64,000 nucleotides of DNA from Planctomycetes bacterium MalM25 (GTDB lineage: Bacteria; Planctomycetota; Planctomycetia; Pirellulales; Lacipirellulaceae), in assembly GCA_007745835.1 (NCBI GenBank), contig CP036424.1:3769968-3833967 (forward strand), written 5' to 3'. The position numbers were made by a program, and so were the translations under genes. The notes beneath the pieces were generated by a model. It did no database searches. It was given only the letters and a program-made list of their open reading frames with translations, and was not told the DNA's origin. Below, in pieces: positions 45,138 through 54,250 of the stretch (positions within the stretch are counted from its first letter, which is position 1; each line of letters starts with the position of its first letter).

Positions 45138-45653
45138 ATGATCCAAGAGGGTTCCCAGGCTGATTTCTCGCTAGGCGAGGTGCGCGTCTCGCTAACGCCG
45201 CAGGCGCGGTTCGAGGAGTACCTGCAGAGCAAAGGGAAGCGGACCACCTCGCAGCGGCGGGTGCTGGTCGATCACGTCTTCTCCCGCCACGAGCACTTCG
45301 ACGCCGACGAGCTGATCGATCAGCTCAAGCAGAAGGGCGACGACCGGGTCAGCCGCGCAACCGTGTATCGGGCGCTCGAGGAATTGGTCGAAGCGGGCCT
45401 CCTACGCAAAATGACGCTCGGCAGCCGGGCCGTGTATGAGCACGACTACGGCTACCCCCAGCACGATCACCTGCACTGCACCCAGTGCGACGAGCTGATC
45501 GAGTTCCGCAGCGAGGAGCTGCTCGCCCTCCGCGAGGCGGTCGCCCGCGAGAGCGGCTTCCGAGTCACCGGCCACCGGCTGACGATCTCGGGCGTCTGCC
45601 GGTCGTGCGCCGAGAAGCGCCACCGCAAGCTCTCGCCGCTCGACCTGATCTGA
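45138..45653 (+). CDS. Fur-family metal-dependent repressor
   Basis: A 171-residue Fur-family protein. The winged helix spans about residues 20-95 (RTTSQRRVLVDHVFSRHEHFDADELIDQLKQ, then VSRATVYRALEELVEAGLL as recognition helix). HDYGYPQHDHLHCTQCDELIEF carries the metal ligands, and the two CxxC pairs (CTQC, CRSC) form the structural zinc site. It could be Fur itself (iron) or a Zur/PerR type; the sequence does not decide. ATG 45138 is preferred; a GTG at 45105 is possible. No target gene is adjacent. Confidence 0.88.
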   Translation: MIQEGSQADFSLGEVRVSLTPQARFEEYLQSKGKRTTSQRRVLVDHVFSRHEHFDADELIDQLKQKGDDRVSRATVYRALEELVEAGLLRKMTLGSRAVYEHDYGYPQHDHLHCTQCDELIEFRSEELLALREAVARESGFRVTGHRLTISGVCRSCAEKRHRKLSPLDLI

Positions 45654-45692
45654 CATTGAATCGTATCGCTTTAGCGCTCCGTCGCAAACGGG

Positions 45693-45980
45693 TCACGCAT
45701 CGCTTAGCCCGCTAACGGTGTCGTGTCGCTCGACTCTGGCGGCCACCGCTTCCCAAGGCGAGGACCGCACACGCAGCTGGTGCGCTCGGAACGCCTCCGC
45801 ATCGATGAACTCTTCGTTCACCTCGTACCGACTCGGGTCGTTTGGATCCTGCGTCACTTCGAACCGGACACAGCCGGCTTCGGCTCGTGTGAGTTCGATG
45901 TGCCTGGGGAGTTCCGTTTCGACCTCGGAGAGGTCAGCAGAGGGAACGCGGAGATGGCCCGTGAACGTGACGTTCGGCAT
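45693..45980 (-). CDS. Antibiotic-biosynthesis-monooxygenase-type (ABM) protein
   Basis: A 95-residue single ABM domain with a ferredoxin-like fold: VTFTGHLRVPSADLSEVETELPRHIELTRAEAGCVRFEVTQ and the pattern NEEFIDAEAFRAHQ, where the family has the conserved E-x-(W/F)-x-D...H. Members include quinol monooxygenases (YgiN) and haem-degrading enzymes, and many are of unknown activity. It stands 72 bases ahead of nothing on its strand; the purF gene starts upstream on the same strand but is separate. Confidence 0.75.
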   Translation of the reverse strand: MPNVTFTGHLRVPSADLSEVETELPRHIELTRAEAGCVRFEVTQDPNDPSRYEVNEEFIDAEAFRAHQLRVRSSPWEAVAARVERHDTVSGLSDA

Positions 45981-46052
45981 GACGACTCCTAAAGCTCTTG
46001 ATCAGGGTGAGGCTCGGACACCCCGTTGAGCCATCAGCTTCGCCGCGCCCCC

Positions 46053-47636
46053 TTAAACGCCCGCCCCTTCGTAAGTCCGCGACGCGCCGGAGCCGTTGGC
46101 GTCGTCGTCGAGGGCGATCTGGTAGAGCCGCTGGCCCTCGGGCGTCGGGTACTCGCCGGTGATGCACGCCTGGCAGAGGTCACCGGCCGGCATCTGGATC
46201 GCGCGGGCGATCGACTCGACGGGCAAGTATCGCAACGAATCGGCGCCCAGCTCGGCCGCCATCGCGGCGTAGGCCGTTTCGAGGTCTTGGCCCTCGGCGA
46301 GGAACTTCGGCGCGAACAGCTCGCCCACGGTCGACATGTCGATGCCGTAGAAACAGGGCGCCACGATCGGCGGGCAGGCGACCCGCACGTGGATCTCGCG
46401 GACGCGGCCCACGTCGCGCAGGCGGCCGATCAACGCCCGCATCGTGGTCGAGCGGACGATCGAGTCCTCGACCAGCAGCACGCGTTTGCCCTCCAGCACC
46501 TGGCGGAGAGGCGTGTACTTGCTGGTGACCTTGGCGAGGCGGGCGTCGCCCCCCTCGATGAAGGTGCGGCCCGAGTAGCGGTTCCGCATCAGGCCCTCGA
46601 CGCACGGCACGCCCAGTTCGTACGCCATCGCGTCGGCCGCCGCCTTGCTCGTGTCGGGCACGGGGACGACCACCGTGTCGTCGTCCGGTTCCAACGGCTC
46701 AGCCGAAGCCAGCTCCTCGCCGAGCGCTTTCCGCGAAAGGTACACGCTCCGGTCATCCAGCGTGCTCGCGACGTTCGCGAAGTAGACCCACTCGAAGAAG
46801 CAGTGAGCCTTGCGCGGCGTGTCGATGTAGCGTTCGACCTTCATCCGGCCATCAACGATCGTGATCGCCTCGCCCGGCTCAAGCGAATGGATGTTGTCCG
46901 GGTCGAAGCCGAGGTTCAGCAGCGCGACGCTCTCGCTCGCCGACGCAAACAGGTTGTCCTGCACGCCGTACGAGACCGGCTTCATGCCGAGCGGGTCACG
47001 GGCGATGAGCATCTCGCCCTGGGCGTTGAGCAGCGCCAGGCTGTAGGCTCCGTCGAGCCGGTCGCCCACGCCGCGCATCATCTCGATCAACGACGGCTGA
47101 CGATCGCCCGAGCGTTGGCGGGCGATCTCGTGCATCAGGATCTCGGTGTCCGACGCCAGAGCGACGTGGTGCTCGTCCTTGGCGAGGATCTCCTCGCGCA
47201 GCTTGCCGTAGTTCGCCAGCTGGCCGTTGAAGCCGAAGGCGAACCACTTGCGCTTCTGCAGGTGGCGGTGTTCGAACGGCTGGGCGAAGTTCACGTCTTC
47301 CTTGCCGCAGGTCGCGTAGCGGACGTGGCCGATCGCCGCGGTGCCCGCGTACTGCTTCATCAGGCTCTCGGCCTTCGCGCGGTGGCTGAGGCGGAACGCC
47401 TCGCTGACGCCGCCCAGCTCTTTGTAGGTCTCCAGCAGGAGGTCCCGACCCGGCTGCCAGGTCGTCATGCCGGTCGAGAGCTGGCCCCGGTTCTGGATGT
47501 CGAGCAGCATCCGGGGCATGAGCCGCGACGCCTCGCTCGGGCCCTGAGGGGGGCACAACGAGCTGGTCCGCCCGGGCAGGTGGTAAACGGCGGCGATGCC
47601 GCACTCGTGGCGCGGGGCGTCGTCTTCTGGGAGCAT
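46053..47636 (-). CDS. purF: Amidophosphoribosyltransferase (glutamine PRPP amidotransferase)
   Basis: First step of purine synthesis: PRPP plus glutamine to phosphoribosylamine. The 527-residue protein starts [14 protein letters not shown], putting the glutaminase nucleophile at Cys12 after an 11-residue propeptide, as in the Bacillus subtilis enzyme, which supports ATG 47636 as the start. [18 protein letters not shown] and FNGQLANY are glutaminase motifs; [18 protein letters not shown] is the PRPP loop; [14 protein letters not shown] and [13 protein letters not shown] are late conserved blocks whose Cys may bind an iron-sulphur cluster. Its N-terminal region carries a longer loop ([17 protein letters not shown]) than typical PurF. 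Confidence 0.9.
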   Translation of the reverse strand: MLPEDDAPRHECGIAAVYHLPGRTSSLCPPQGPSEASRLMPRMLLDIQNRGQLSTGMTTWQPGRDLLLETYKELGGVSEAFRLSHRAKAESLMKQYAGTAAIGHVRYATCGKEDVNFAQPFEHRHLQKRKWFAFGFNGQLANYGKLREEILAKDEHHVALASDTEILMHEIARQRSGDRQPSLIEMMRGVGDRLDGAYSLALLNAQGEMLIARDPLGMKPVSYGVQDNLFASASESVALLNLGFDPDNIHSLEPGEAITIVDGRMKVERYIDTPRKAHCFFEWVYFANVASTLDDRSVYLSRKALGEELASAEPLEPDDDTVVVPVPDTSKAAADAMAYELGVPCVEGLMRNRYSGRTFIEGGDARLAKVTSKYTPLRQVLEGKRVLLVEDSIVRSTTMRALIGRLRDVGRVREIHVRVACPPIVAPCFYGIDMSTVGELFAPKFLAEGQDLETAYAAMAAELGADSLRYLPVESIARAIQMPAGDLCQACITGEYPTPEGQRLYQIALDDDANGSGASRTYEGAGV

Positions 47637-47872
47637 TTCGGCGGACCGCGGGGCGGCTCTGGCGGGGCGTGACCGGAGAGGGTCATTGTTAGCGACCAAC
47701 GGGGCGAAGCCTAGCCTTCAACAGGCCTGAATCGATCCAGGATTCTCCCCGGCACGAATCGCCCCTCTGGAGAAGGCCAAGCTGCGCAAAGGCGTGACGA
47801 CGGACCGCGCCGAAGAGTCTCTAAAGCGGTAGGATGATTCCCGCAATCCCTCCCTCCCCTCGGCGCCATTCC

Positions 47873-48889
47873 ATGACCCAGCCCGGCTACCGCCCCGCCT
47901 TTACGCTCGTCGAGCTGTTGGTTGTCGTGGCGATCATCGGCATCCTGATCGCCCTGCTCCTGCCCGCCGTGCAGGCGGCACGCGAATCGGCTCGTCGGGG
48001 CGAGTGTGCGAACAACCTGAGGAACATCTCGCTCGCCTGCCTGAACTACGAGTCGGCCCGCCGCGGGCTGCCCCCGGCGTCGAGCAACACGCCGGTCGAG
48101 CGTGACAACAGCCTCGGCTGGCAGGTCTCGATCCTGCCCTACCTGGAAGAGAACGCGCTGGCGACCAACATCGACGCCAACTACGCCGAGCGGGCCGAGT
48201 CGCTCGCCCTGGCGAACGACGTCGTCGTCCCGCAGTACCAGTGCCCGAGCGATCCCGACATCGAGACCGAACGAGGACGCAAGTACGACATCCGCGTCAT
48301 GTCTTACGCGGGCGTGCTCGGCTCCTACTACAGCCGGGCCGGCGTGAACCAGTGCGATCCCGCGACCGGCGACGCCTGCGTCGGCGACGACGCGACCAAC
48401 GACTTCGGGCCCGTGAACCTCGACGGCCTGATGGTCGTCGACCGCCGCAACCCCTTGCGGCGAGCGACCGACGGTTTGAGCAAGACCGCCCTCGTGGGCG
48501 AGCGTTGGTACCAGCTCCGCACGTGGACGTTCGGCAGCTTCTACCAAGAGCGTGACCCGGGGGCAGGCCCTGCCACCTCGCCGCCGCGCGGTCCGCAGAT
48601 GAAGACCGCGGTCAGCTCGGCGAAGAACTTCGATCGCCGCTACCCGCCCAACGCGGACCTCGCGCGGGTTGGTTACTATCGCCTGCACCTGGAGGGTGAC
48701 CGGCCGGCTCTGCCCGCCGGCGCCCCGAAGACGATCCGCTACAACAACCTGCCGTTCGGCAGCTTCCACCCGGGCGGAACGCACTTCGCTCTGGGAGACG
48801 GGTCGGTCCGTTTCACGACCGACGCGTTGGACGAAGCGGCCTACCTCGCCCTCGGCTCACGCAACGGGGGCGAAGTGGTCGCCGACTGA
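47873..48889 (+). CDS. DUF1559 prepilin-like secreted protein
   Basis: A 338-residue protein with a type IV prepilin N-terminus: FTLVELLVVVAIIGILIALLLPAVQAARESARR, where the Gly/Phe-type cleavage and Glu5 of the pilin motif are replaced by the usual planctomycete form. NLRNISLACLNYESAR and the C-terminal HPGGTHFALGDGSVRF block are DUF1559 hallmarks. Planctomycetes carry dozens of these, thought to be exported by a type II secretion-like pathway; individual roles are unknown. ATG 47873 is chosen; another at 47834 adds 13 residues. Confidence 0.9.
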   Translation: MTQPGYRPAFTLVELLVVVAIIGILIALLLPAVQAARESARRGECANNLRNISLACLNYESARRGLPPASSNTPVERDNSLGWQVSILPYLEENALATNIDANYAERAESLALANDVVVPQYQCPSDPDIETERGRKYDIRVMSYAGVLGSYYSRAGVNQCDPATGDACVGDDATNDFGPVNLDGLMVVDRRNPLRRATDGLSKTALVGERWYQLRTWTFGSFYQERDPGAGPATSPPRGPQMKTAVSSAKNFDRRYPPNADLARVGYYRLHLEGDRPALPAGAPKTIRYNNLPFGSFHPGGTHFALGDGSVRFTTDALDEAAYLALGSRNGGEVVAD

Positions 48890-48900
48890 GGGCCATCAGG

Positions 48901-49380
48901 TCAGTGGCTGGTGATCGTGATGCGTGGTTCGCCCACTGCCGCCCGCTGGGTGGCCGCCACGGTGGCCCGTTCGACCGCGTACGCGCGGACCTGCTTGCCA
49001 CGCCGGGCGTAGCGTTGCTCCAGGATGAGTTGGTCTTGCAGGTCGCGGCGGATCATCTCTTCGCGGCGCAGGTCGAGCCTCGCCCGGTTGGCCGACCACG
49101 CCAGCGCGCTGCCGGTGCCGAAGCGGTTGATGCGGTCATAATCGTTCAGGTGCTCGCGGATCGAATCGATCCGGGCTTCCGAGTAGGCGATCTCCGAACG
49201 GAGACGCCGCTGCGCCGTCGGCGACTCGAACCGGCGGTAGACTCGGGACTCGAGGGCGAGCGCCTCGAGCGAACGGCCGTCGGTGGCGTCACACGACTCG
49301 CAGCCGTGACCGTAGATATCGTGGGCGTGGGCAGCCGACGAGATGACCGTGAGTGCGATTGCGGAGAGCAAGAGACGCAT
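48901..49380 (-). CDS. Small exported helical protein
   Basis: A 159-residue protein with a signal peptide (MRLLLSAIALTVISSAAHA). The mature part starts with HDIYGHGCESCDA, a possible metal-binding CxxC with His, and continues as a charged helix (RRLRSEIAYSEARIDSIREHL, LRREEMIRRDLQDQLILEQRYARRG) likely to be coiled coil. No family is recognised. It converges with the DUF1559 gene, stops 12 bases apart. Confidence 0.65.
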   Translation of the reverse strand: MRLLLSAIALTVISSAAHAHDIYGHGCESCDATDGRSLEALALESRVYRRFESPTAQRRLRSEIAYSEARIDSIREHLNDYDRINRFGTGSALAWSANRARLDLRREEMIRRDLQDQLILEQRYARRGKQVRAYAVERATVAATQRAAVGEPRITITSH

Positions 49381-49524
49381 GGCGGACAACCGATTGACGA
49401 GGAGCGGCCCGACCCCGGGCCGATGACTCCACGCTAATCAGGGCGATCCGCCGCCGCCAAACCGACGAACCCCAAGCCCGCTCCGGTGGTCCGTTTAACC
49501 GACCAACCGTGCGAGAACCATCGT

Positions 49525-50094
49525 ATGCCCGTCAAAACCCTCACGACCGATCGCCTGGTCCTCCGGCCGCCGTGCCTGGAAGACGCCGAGGCCCTCTTCG
49601 AGCGGTACGCGGGCGATCCCGGGGTGACGCACTTCCTCACGTGGCCGACCCACCAGTCAATCGAAGAGACAATCGCTTTCCTGCGCAGCAAGTGGAGCCC
49701 CGAGAGCCCCAAGAGCCGGTGGGTCCTCTGCGTCGACGGCGACGAAGCCCCAAGCGGCATGATCAGCGCGATCCACGACGGTCACACCCGCACCCTCGGG
49801 TACGCCCTCAGCAAGACGCTGTGGGGGCAAGGCGTCATGACCGAGGCGACGAGGCTTGTCGCTGAGCACCTGTGGCGTGACCCGACCGTCTGGCGGATCG
49901 ACGCGCACACGCACGTCGACAACGTCGGCTCACAACGTGTTCTCGAGAAGGCCGGCTTTCGACGCGAGGGCGTGCTACGACGCGCCTTCAAGATCGCCCG
50001 GTGCGGCGACATCCCGCAGGATGCGGTGATGTACAGCCAAACGCGTGACGATCTGAACCGCACTCCGGCTCCAGAAGGCGACGCCGGTCGATGA
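49525..50094 (+). CDS. GNAT acetyltransferase (RimJ/RimL type)
   Basis: A 189-residue N-acetyltransferase. TLTTDRLVLRPPCLEDAEALFERYAGDP is the RimJ/RimL N-terminus, GYALSKTLWGQGVMTEATRLVAEHLW holds the acetyl-CoA site (Q-G-V-M-T-E variant of Q/R-x-x-G-x-G/A), and NVGSQRVLEKAGFRREGVLRRAF is the C-terminal core. The family acetylates N-termini of ribosomal proteins or small molecules; target unknown. Confidence 0.85.
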   Translation: MPVKTLTTDRLVLRPPCLEDAEALFERYAGDPGVTHFLTWPTHQSIEETIAFLRSKWSPESPKSRWVLCVDGDEAPSGMISAIHDGHTRTLGYALSKTLWGQGVMTEATRLVAEHLWRDPTVWRIDAHTHVDNVGSQRVLEKAGFRREGVLRRAFKIARCGDIPQDAVMYSQTRDDLNRTPAPEGDAGR

Positions 50095-50127
50095 GCCAGT
50101 CGCTTCAGAGCCAAGCTGACGTATCGG

Positions 50128-51297
50128 CTACTGAATCGCAGCGCGCCGCTGGGGCCGGTTCGCGCGGTATCCGAACCAGGCCATGAACAACCCGATGGCG
50201 AGGAACGCCAACTCCTTCACCAAGCCAGAGACCCTGAGATCACGTTCGACAACGACCCGTTCGGGGAAGCTGGGATCGTAGTAGCAGACCGTTTCCGAAC
50301 CCGCACGGTATTCGTCCAAAATCTCAGGGCTGCTGACACTCGACTGTTGTCGATAACCGCTGGTGATCACGGGTCCTTCGGGGCCTTCGAAGCTCAGCGT
50401 CAAGCTACCACTGTATAGTTTGACGGTTGAGGACGGGCCCTGGCTCGACTTGATCGTGTGGGTGTCCAGCGAGTACCGCACGTCCAGGATGTCGCCGTTG
50501 GCTTCCTTCCAGCCAAACCAAGGAGTTAGCTCGCTCCAAAGGATCGAGGTGAACAGCACGGCCAAGACGGCGCCCACCTCCAGGCACAGTCCGCTCAGAC
50601 TGCTCGCGATGCTCTCTCCACGGGCCAGCCGGGACTTGGCTCGCCAGACCCCAAGGACCAGCACGGCGGCAAAGGCGACGGTGGCCAGCTTGAACCCATA
50701 CAACTCAAGGAAGCCTCCGCCTCCCTCCGGATAGTGGACCGCCTGCCTAAGGTGAGTCACCACCGGGGCATTGCCTTCTGTCGGATCCAGCGCGTCCGCC
50801 TGCAGGTACACTTCGCGTGAGGACGTGTCCCAAGTCACCAGAAACTGAAAAGTGACTCTGCCCCTGGCGCCTGCCGGTAGCGTTCGAGCCGGCCACTCGA
50901 GTCGGCGTTGGTTTTCCGCTCGATCTGGGCTCTCGAACCGGACCCCGCCATCGCCACGGACGAAATGCGCTACTTCCCCCAGCAGCACCTTGATGACAAC
51001 TTGCCGATCCTCGTCCGTGCCATTGGCGACATCGACCGTTGCGTCGATGACATCTCCATAAACCAGAGTCGTTGGCTCGGTAGCCATGGAGATGGCTAGC
51101 TCGCCGGTGGATCCCGCTTGGCGATCAACCAGCCAATCGACGCTCTCCTCGACCTCAGGCTCAGCCCAAGCCGTCGAGGCGATGAGGATTCCTAAGGCGA
51201 CTCCAGTTGCCGCTCGGACCATAATTCGCAGGGCGTCGTTCTTGAACGGATCCAATCGCATTCGCTTGCTTGCCTTGAGTTTATCCCTCAGCAGCAT
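50128..51297 (-). CDS. Membrane protein with exported N-domain and DUF3592-like C-terminus
   Basis: About 389 residues. After a signal-like helix (VRAATGVALGILIASTAWA) comes an Ig-like beta domain of about 170 residues (LVYGDVIDATVDVANGTDEDRQVVIKVLL), then a membrane helix (VAFAAVLVLGVW), a second one (EVGAVLAVLFTSILW), a beta domain ending VCYYDPSFPERVVVERDLRVSG, which resembles the DUF3592 signature Y-D-P-x-x-P, and a last helix. Function unknown. The start is uncertain: ATGs at 51297, 51261 and 51222 are in frame, the last giving the shortest signal peptide. Confidence 0.7.
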   Translation of the reverse strand: MLLRDKLKASKRMRLDPFKNDALRIMVRAATGVALGILIASTAWAEPEVEESVDWLVDRQAGSTGELAISMATEPTTLVYGDVIDATVDVANGTDEDRQVVIKVLLGEVAHFVRGDGGVRFESPDRAENQRRLEWPARTLPAGARGRVTFQFLVTWDTSSREVYLQADALDPTEGNAPVVTHLRQAVHYPEGGGGFLELYGFKLATVAFAAVLVLGVWRAKSRLARGESIASSLSGLCLEVGAVLAVLFTSILWSELTPWFGWKEANGDILDVRYSLDTHTIKSSQGPSSTVKLYSGSLTLSFEGPEGPVITSGYRQQSSVSSPEILDEYRAGSETVCYYDPSFPERVVVERDLRVSGLVKELAFLAIGLFMAWFGYRANRPQRRAAIQ

Positions 51298-51415
51298 GAA
51301 CGACACACCGTCACCTGTAACCTGCTTTGGCTACACGCCCCGCCGTATCCAGCCCCCCGATCGCGTCAAGGATCGGCAGCGTAACGGTAGCGTCTAGAAC
51401 GAACCGGGCTCCGCC

Positions 51416-52912
51416 TTAGCGCGGCTTGCGCGTCGGCTCGGCAGGCGGCAGGGCGACCAACTCGGTCACGTTCCCGGTGACGGGGCTCGCCTGGAACTTG
51501 CCGTCGCCGCCGGCGGACGCGTGGCGATCGGCGACCATCGGCACGCCGTGCAGTGGGTTGAGCATGGTCGACTTCACCTCGGCATCGACGCGCGAGCCGG
51601 GCACGACCGTGAGCCGCCAGTCCTTCAGGAAGATCGGCAGCGACGTCCGCATCACCTCCATCGCCAGCGGCCCGCCGATGCAACGCCGCGGCCCGGCGCC
51701 GAACGGGTGGTACGCGTAGGGCGACGGGTTGATCGAGAGCCAGCGATCCGGGTCGAACCGGAGTGGATCCTCAAACGAAGACGCCAACCGGTGCGTGATC
51801 AGCGGCGTGAAGACGATCGGCGTGCCGGGGGGCAGGTCGAGCGGGCCGAGCTGCTCGCGCTCGACGTTCATCCGCACCGAGTAAGCCGAAGCGGGCAGCA
51901 CCCGCATCGCCTCTTTGATGACGCGTTCCAGTAGCGGGGCGCCCCCGGTCGGGTGCCGCTCTTGCACGGTGCCGTCGTGGATCTGCTCCCAGAGCGATTG
52001 CATCACGTCCGGGTGCTGGGCCAACAGGAAAGTCGTCCAGCTGAACGAGTGGGCCGTCGTCATGTGCGCGGCGGCGAACAGGACGCAGCACTGCCCGACC
52101 AGCTCCTCGTCAGAGAGGCCCCCCTCCGCGTCGTGCGAGCGGACGAGGATCGAGAGGACGTCGTTCGCCGCGGGGTCCGGGTCGTCGCGGCGGCGGCGGA
52201 TCAGCTCCATCACATTCGCTTCGAGCTTCTTCGCGAAGTCGAGCAGGCCCTCGTAGCCCGCGTTGAAGCCGGGGTGGCTCACCAGGGCTCCGATGCCCAG
52301 CTCGTGGTTGAGCGTCACCCAGTCGGCGATCTGTTCGCCCAACTCGTACGCGAGCGTCGGCTCATCAAGTCCGAACAGCACACGGCTGGTGACCCGCAGC
52401 ATGTAGCGGATCATGGCGTCGTTGTAGTCGAACGCCTCGCCCTCGCGCCACAGGGCGGCCTCTTCGGTCGCCAGCGCTGCGATGGTCGGGCTGTAGGCGG
52501 CGATCGCCTTAGGTCCGAACGGCTCTTTGACCATCCGGCGGTTGCGCTTGTGCTGCTCGCCGTTCATCGCCAGCAGGCCGCACGTCACGCGGCGTTGGCT
52601 GGAACGCTTGGGGCCGCGGATGCCGAAGAAGCGGGCGTGGAACCGGTCGGCCCGGCTGAGCACCTGCTTGTTGAATTCAGGGTCGAACAGGCAGACAACC
52701 GACTGCCCCGCCTCGGGGTCGCGGAACGCGGCGATCGGGCCGTGCTGCTGGTGCAACCGGAACAACCCGCCCATCAAGTCCTGGCTGAAATCGACCAGCG
52801 ACCCCTCGGTCACCGGCTCGGCGCCGGACCTTGGGAGCGGTATTTCAGCCGTTTCCGGCGAAGTAGGCATGACGGGTGCGAAGGGGATCGCGGCGGGAGT
52901 ATCTAGGCTCAT
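51416..52912 (-). CDS. Cytochrome P450
   Basis: A 498-residue P450. The haem-binding loop is FGAGPRRCIGG with thiolate Cys411; the K-helix E-x-x-R is in VIKEAMRVLP; and the I-helix reads LFAAAHMTTAHSFSW, with Ala and His where most P450s have Gly and Asp/Glu before the conserved Thr, which may affect oxygen activation. It lacks a membrane anchor. Substrate unknown; no ferredoxin or reductase gene is adjacent. ATG 52912 is used, with a second possible ATG at 52870. Confidence 0.88.
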   Translation of the reverse strand: MSLDTPAAIPFAPVMPTSPETAEIPLPRSGAEPVTEGSLVDFSQDLMGGLFRLHQQHGPIAAFRDPEAGQSVVCLFDPEFNKQVLSRADRFHARFFGIRGPKRSSQRRVTCGLLAMNGEQHKRNRRMVKEPFGPKAIAAYSPTIAALATEEAALWREGEAFDYNDAMIRYMLRVTSRVLFGLDEPTLAYELGEQIADWVTLNHELGIGALVSHPGFNAGYEGLLDFAKKLEANVMELIRRRRDDPDPAANDVLSILVRSHDAEGGLSDEELVGQCCVLFAAAHMTTAHSFSWTTFLLAQHPDVMQSLWEQIHDGTVQERHPTGGAPLLERVIKEAMRVLPASAYSVRMNVEREQLGPLDLPPGTPIVFTPLITHRLASSFEDPLRFDPDRWLSINPSPYAYHPFGAGPRRCIGGPLAMEVMRTSLPIFLKDWRLTVVPGSRVDAEVKSTMLNPLHGVPMVADRHASAGGDGKFQASPVTGNVTELVALPPAEPTRKPR

Positions 52913-52989
52913 AGGGGGGGTTATCGACCGCACACGCGGGACACCCCAATTTTCCTATTCCGCCCGGGCCAGCAAGTTTAGCTCGCTGC

Positions 52990-54153
52990 CTAGCCCCTCA
53001 CCAGCGTCAAATCGTTGCGGTGAACAGCCACGGCGTAGGGGGCCCGGCCGAGGACGCCGGCGATCGCCTCGCTCGGCAGGCCGGCGATCTGGGCCAGATC
53101 GGCCGAGCTGTAGTTGGTCAGACCGCGGCCGACCTCCTCCCCCGCCGGATCGAGCAGCGAGACGAGGTCCCCCTTGTCGAACTCGCCGGTCACGGCGGTC
53201 ACGCCGACGGGCAGGAGGCTCTTGCCCTGCTTCTCTACCGCACGGACGGCGCCGGTATCGAGTGTCAGGGCGCCGACGGGCTGGGCGGCGAATCCGATCC
53301 AACGCTTGCGTTCGGTGATCTGTCCCCCCGAACCGGGGATTAGGGTGCCGAGCGGTTCACCCGCCAAGAGATCAACCAACACGTTGGGACGGCGGCCGTT
53401 GGCGATGATGACGCTCTCGCCCGCCGCGGTGGCGAGCTGGGCCGCTTCGAGCTTGCTCGCCATGCCGCCCGTGGAGAGCGCGGGGCCCTCGCCGCCGCGG
53501 GTCGATTGCACCACGCCATCGGTCTCGGCGCCGAGCGACTCGACCATCTCGATGACACTCGACTCCTTGTCCATCGGATCGCCGTCGTAGAGGCCTTCGA
53601 CGTCGGTCAGGATCACCAACAGGGGCGCCCGCAGCAGGTTGGTGACCATCGCCGCCAGCTGGTCGTTGTCGCCCACGGTGCGCGACAGCTCGACGGTGCG
53701 CACCGTGTCGTTCTCGTTGACGATCGGGATCGCGCCGTAATCGAACAAAGCGTTGATCGCATTGCGAGCGTTCAGGTAGCGCCGGCGGTCGTTGATGTCG
53801 TCGGCCGTGAGCAGCACCTGGGCGGCGTAGCAGCCGTGGTGCTGAAACGCCCGGTTGTAGGCCTCGATGAGCCGGCTCTGCCCGATCGCGGCGGCCGCCT
53901 GGAGCCCCGCGAGGTCGGTCGGGCGCTCCTTAAGGCCGAGGTGCCCGATGCCGGCTCCAACCGCGCCGCTGCTCACCAGCACCACCCGCCGGTCGCCGCC
54001 GGTGCCGGCGCCGATCTGTACGAGCTGGGTGGCGATCGATTCGAGTTGGTCCTCGTCGAGCGAGCCGTCGGGGCGCGCGAGGCAGCGCGTGCCGACCTTC
54101 ACCACAAGGGGGTCGGCGTCCTGGGCGAGTTGCTGGCGGGCGAGGTCGAGCAT
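52990..54153 (-). CDS. proB: Glutamate 5-kinase
   Basis: First enzyme of proline synthesis (glutamate plus ATP to glutamyl-5-phosphate). The 387-residue protein has the amino-acid kinase domain (VVKVGTRCLARPDG, LVSSGAVGAGIGHLGL, VNENDTV, LTDVEGLYDGDP, GGMASKLEAAQLAT) followed by a C-terminal PUA domain (about residues 290-380, RKRWIGFAAQPVGALTLDTGAV). ATG 54153 gives a normal N-terminus. proA is not in the window. Confidence 0.93.
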   Translation of the reverse strand: MLDLARQQLAQDADPLVVKVGTRCLARPDGSLDEDQLESIATQLVQIGAGTGGDRRVVLVSSGAVGAGIGHLGLKERPTDLAGLQAAAAIGQSRLIEAYNRAFQHHGCYAAQVLLTADDINDRRRYLNARNAINALFDYGAIPIVNENDTVRTVELSRTVGDNDQLAAMVTNLLRAPLLVILTDVEGLYDGDPMDKESSVIEMVESLGAETDGVVQSTRGGEGPALSTGGMASKLEAAQLATAAGESVIIANGRRPNVLVDLLAGEPLGTLIPGSGGQITERKRWIGFAAQPVGALTLDTGAVRAVEKQGKSLLPVGVTAVTGEFDKGDLVSLLDPAGEEVGRGLTNYSSADLAQIAGLPSEAIAGVLGRAPYAVAVHRNDLTLVRG

Positions 54154-54250
54154 CGAAGCTAGGGAAGCGAGTGCGAACCGGCGGGTTCGCATTCTGACAG
54201 GCCCGGGCGAATTAGGGCAGGCCTCGTCGCCTCAGAGTCGCGCCAAGGCC

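Noticed and set aside
46026-47672. 548-codon plus-strand open frame opposite purF
   Set aside because: purF motifs are unmistakable on the minus strand; the plus frame mirrors it.
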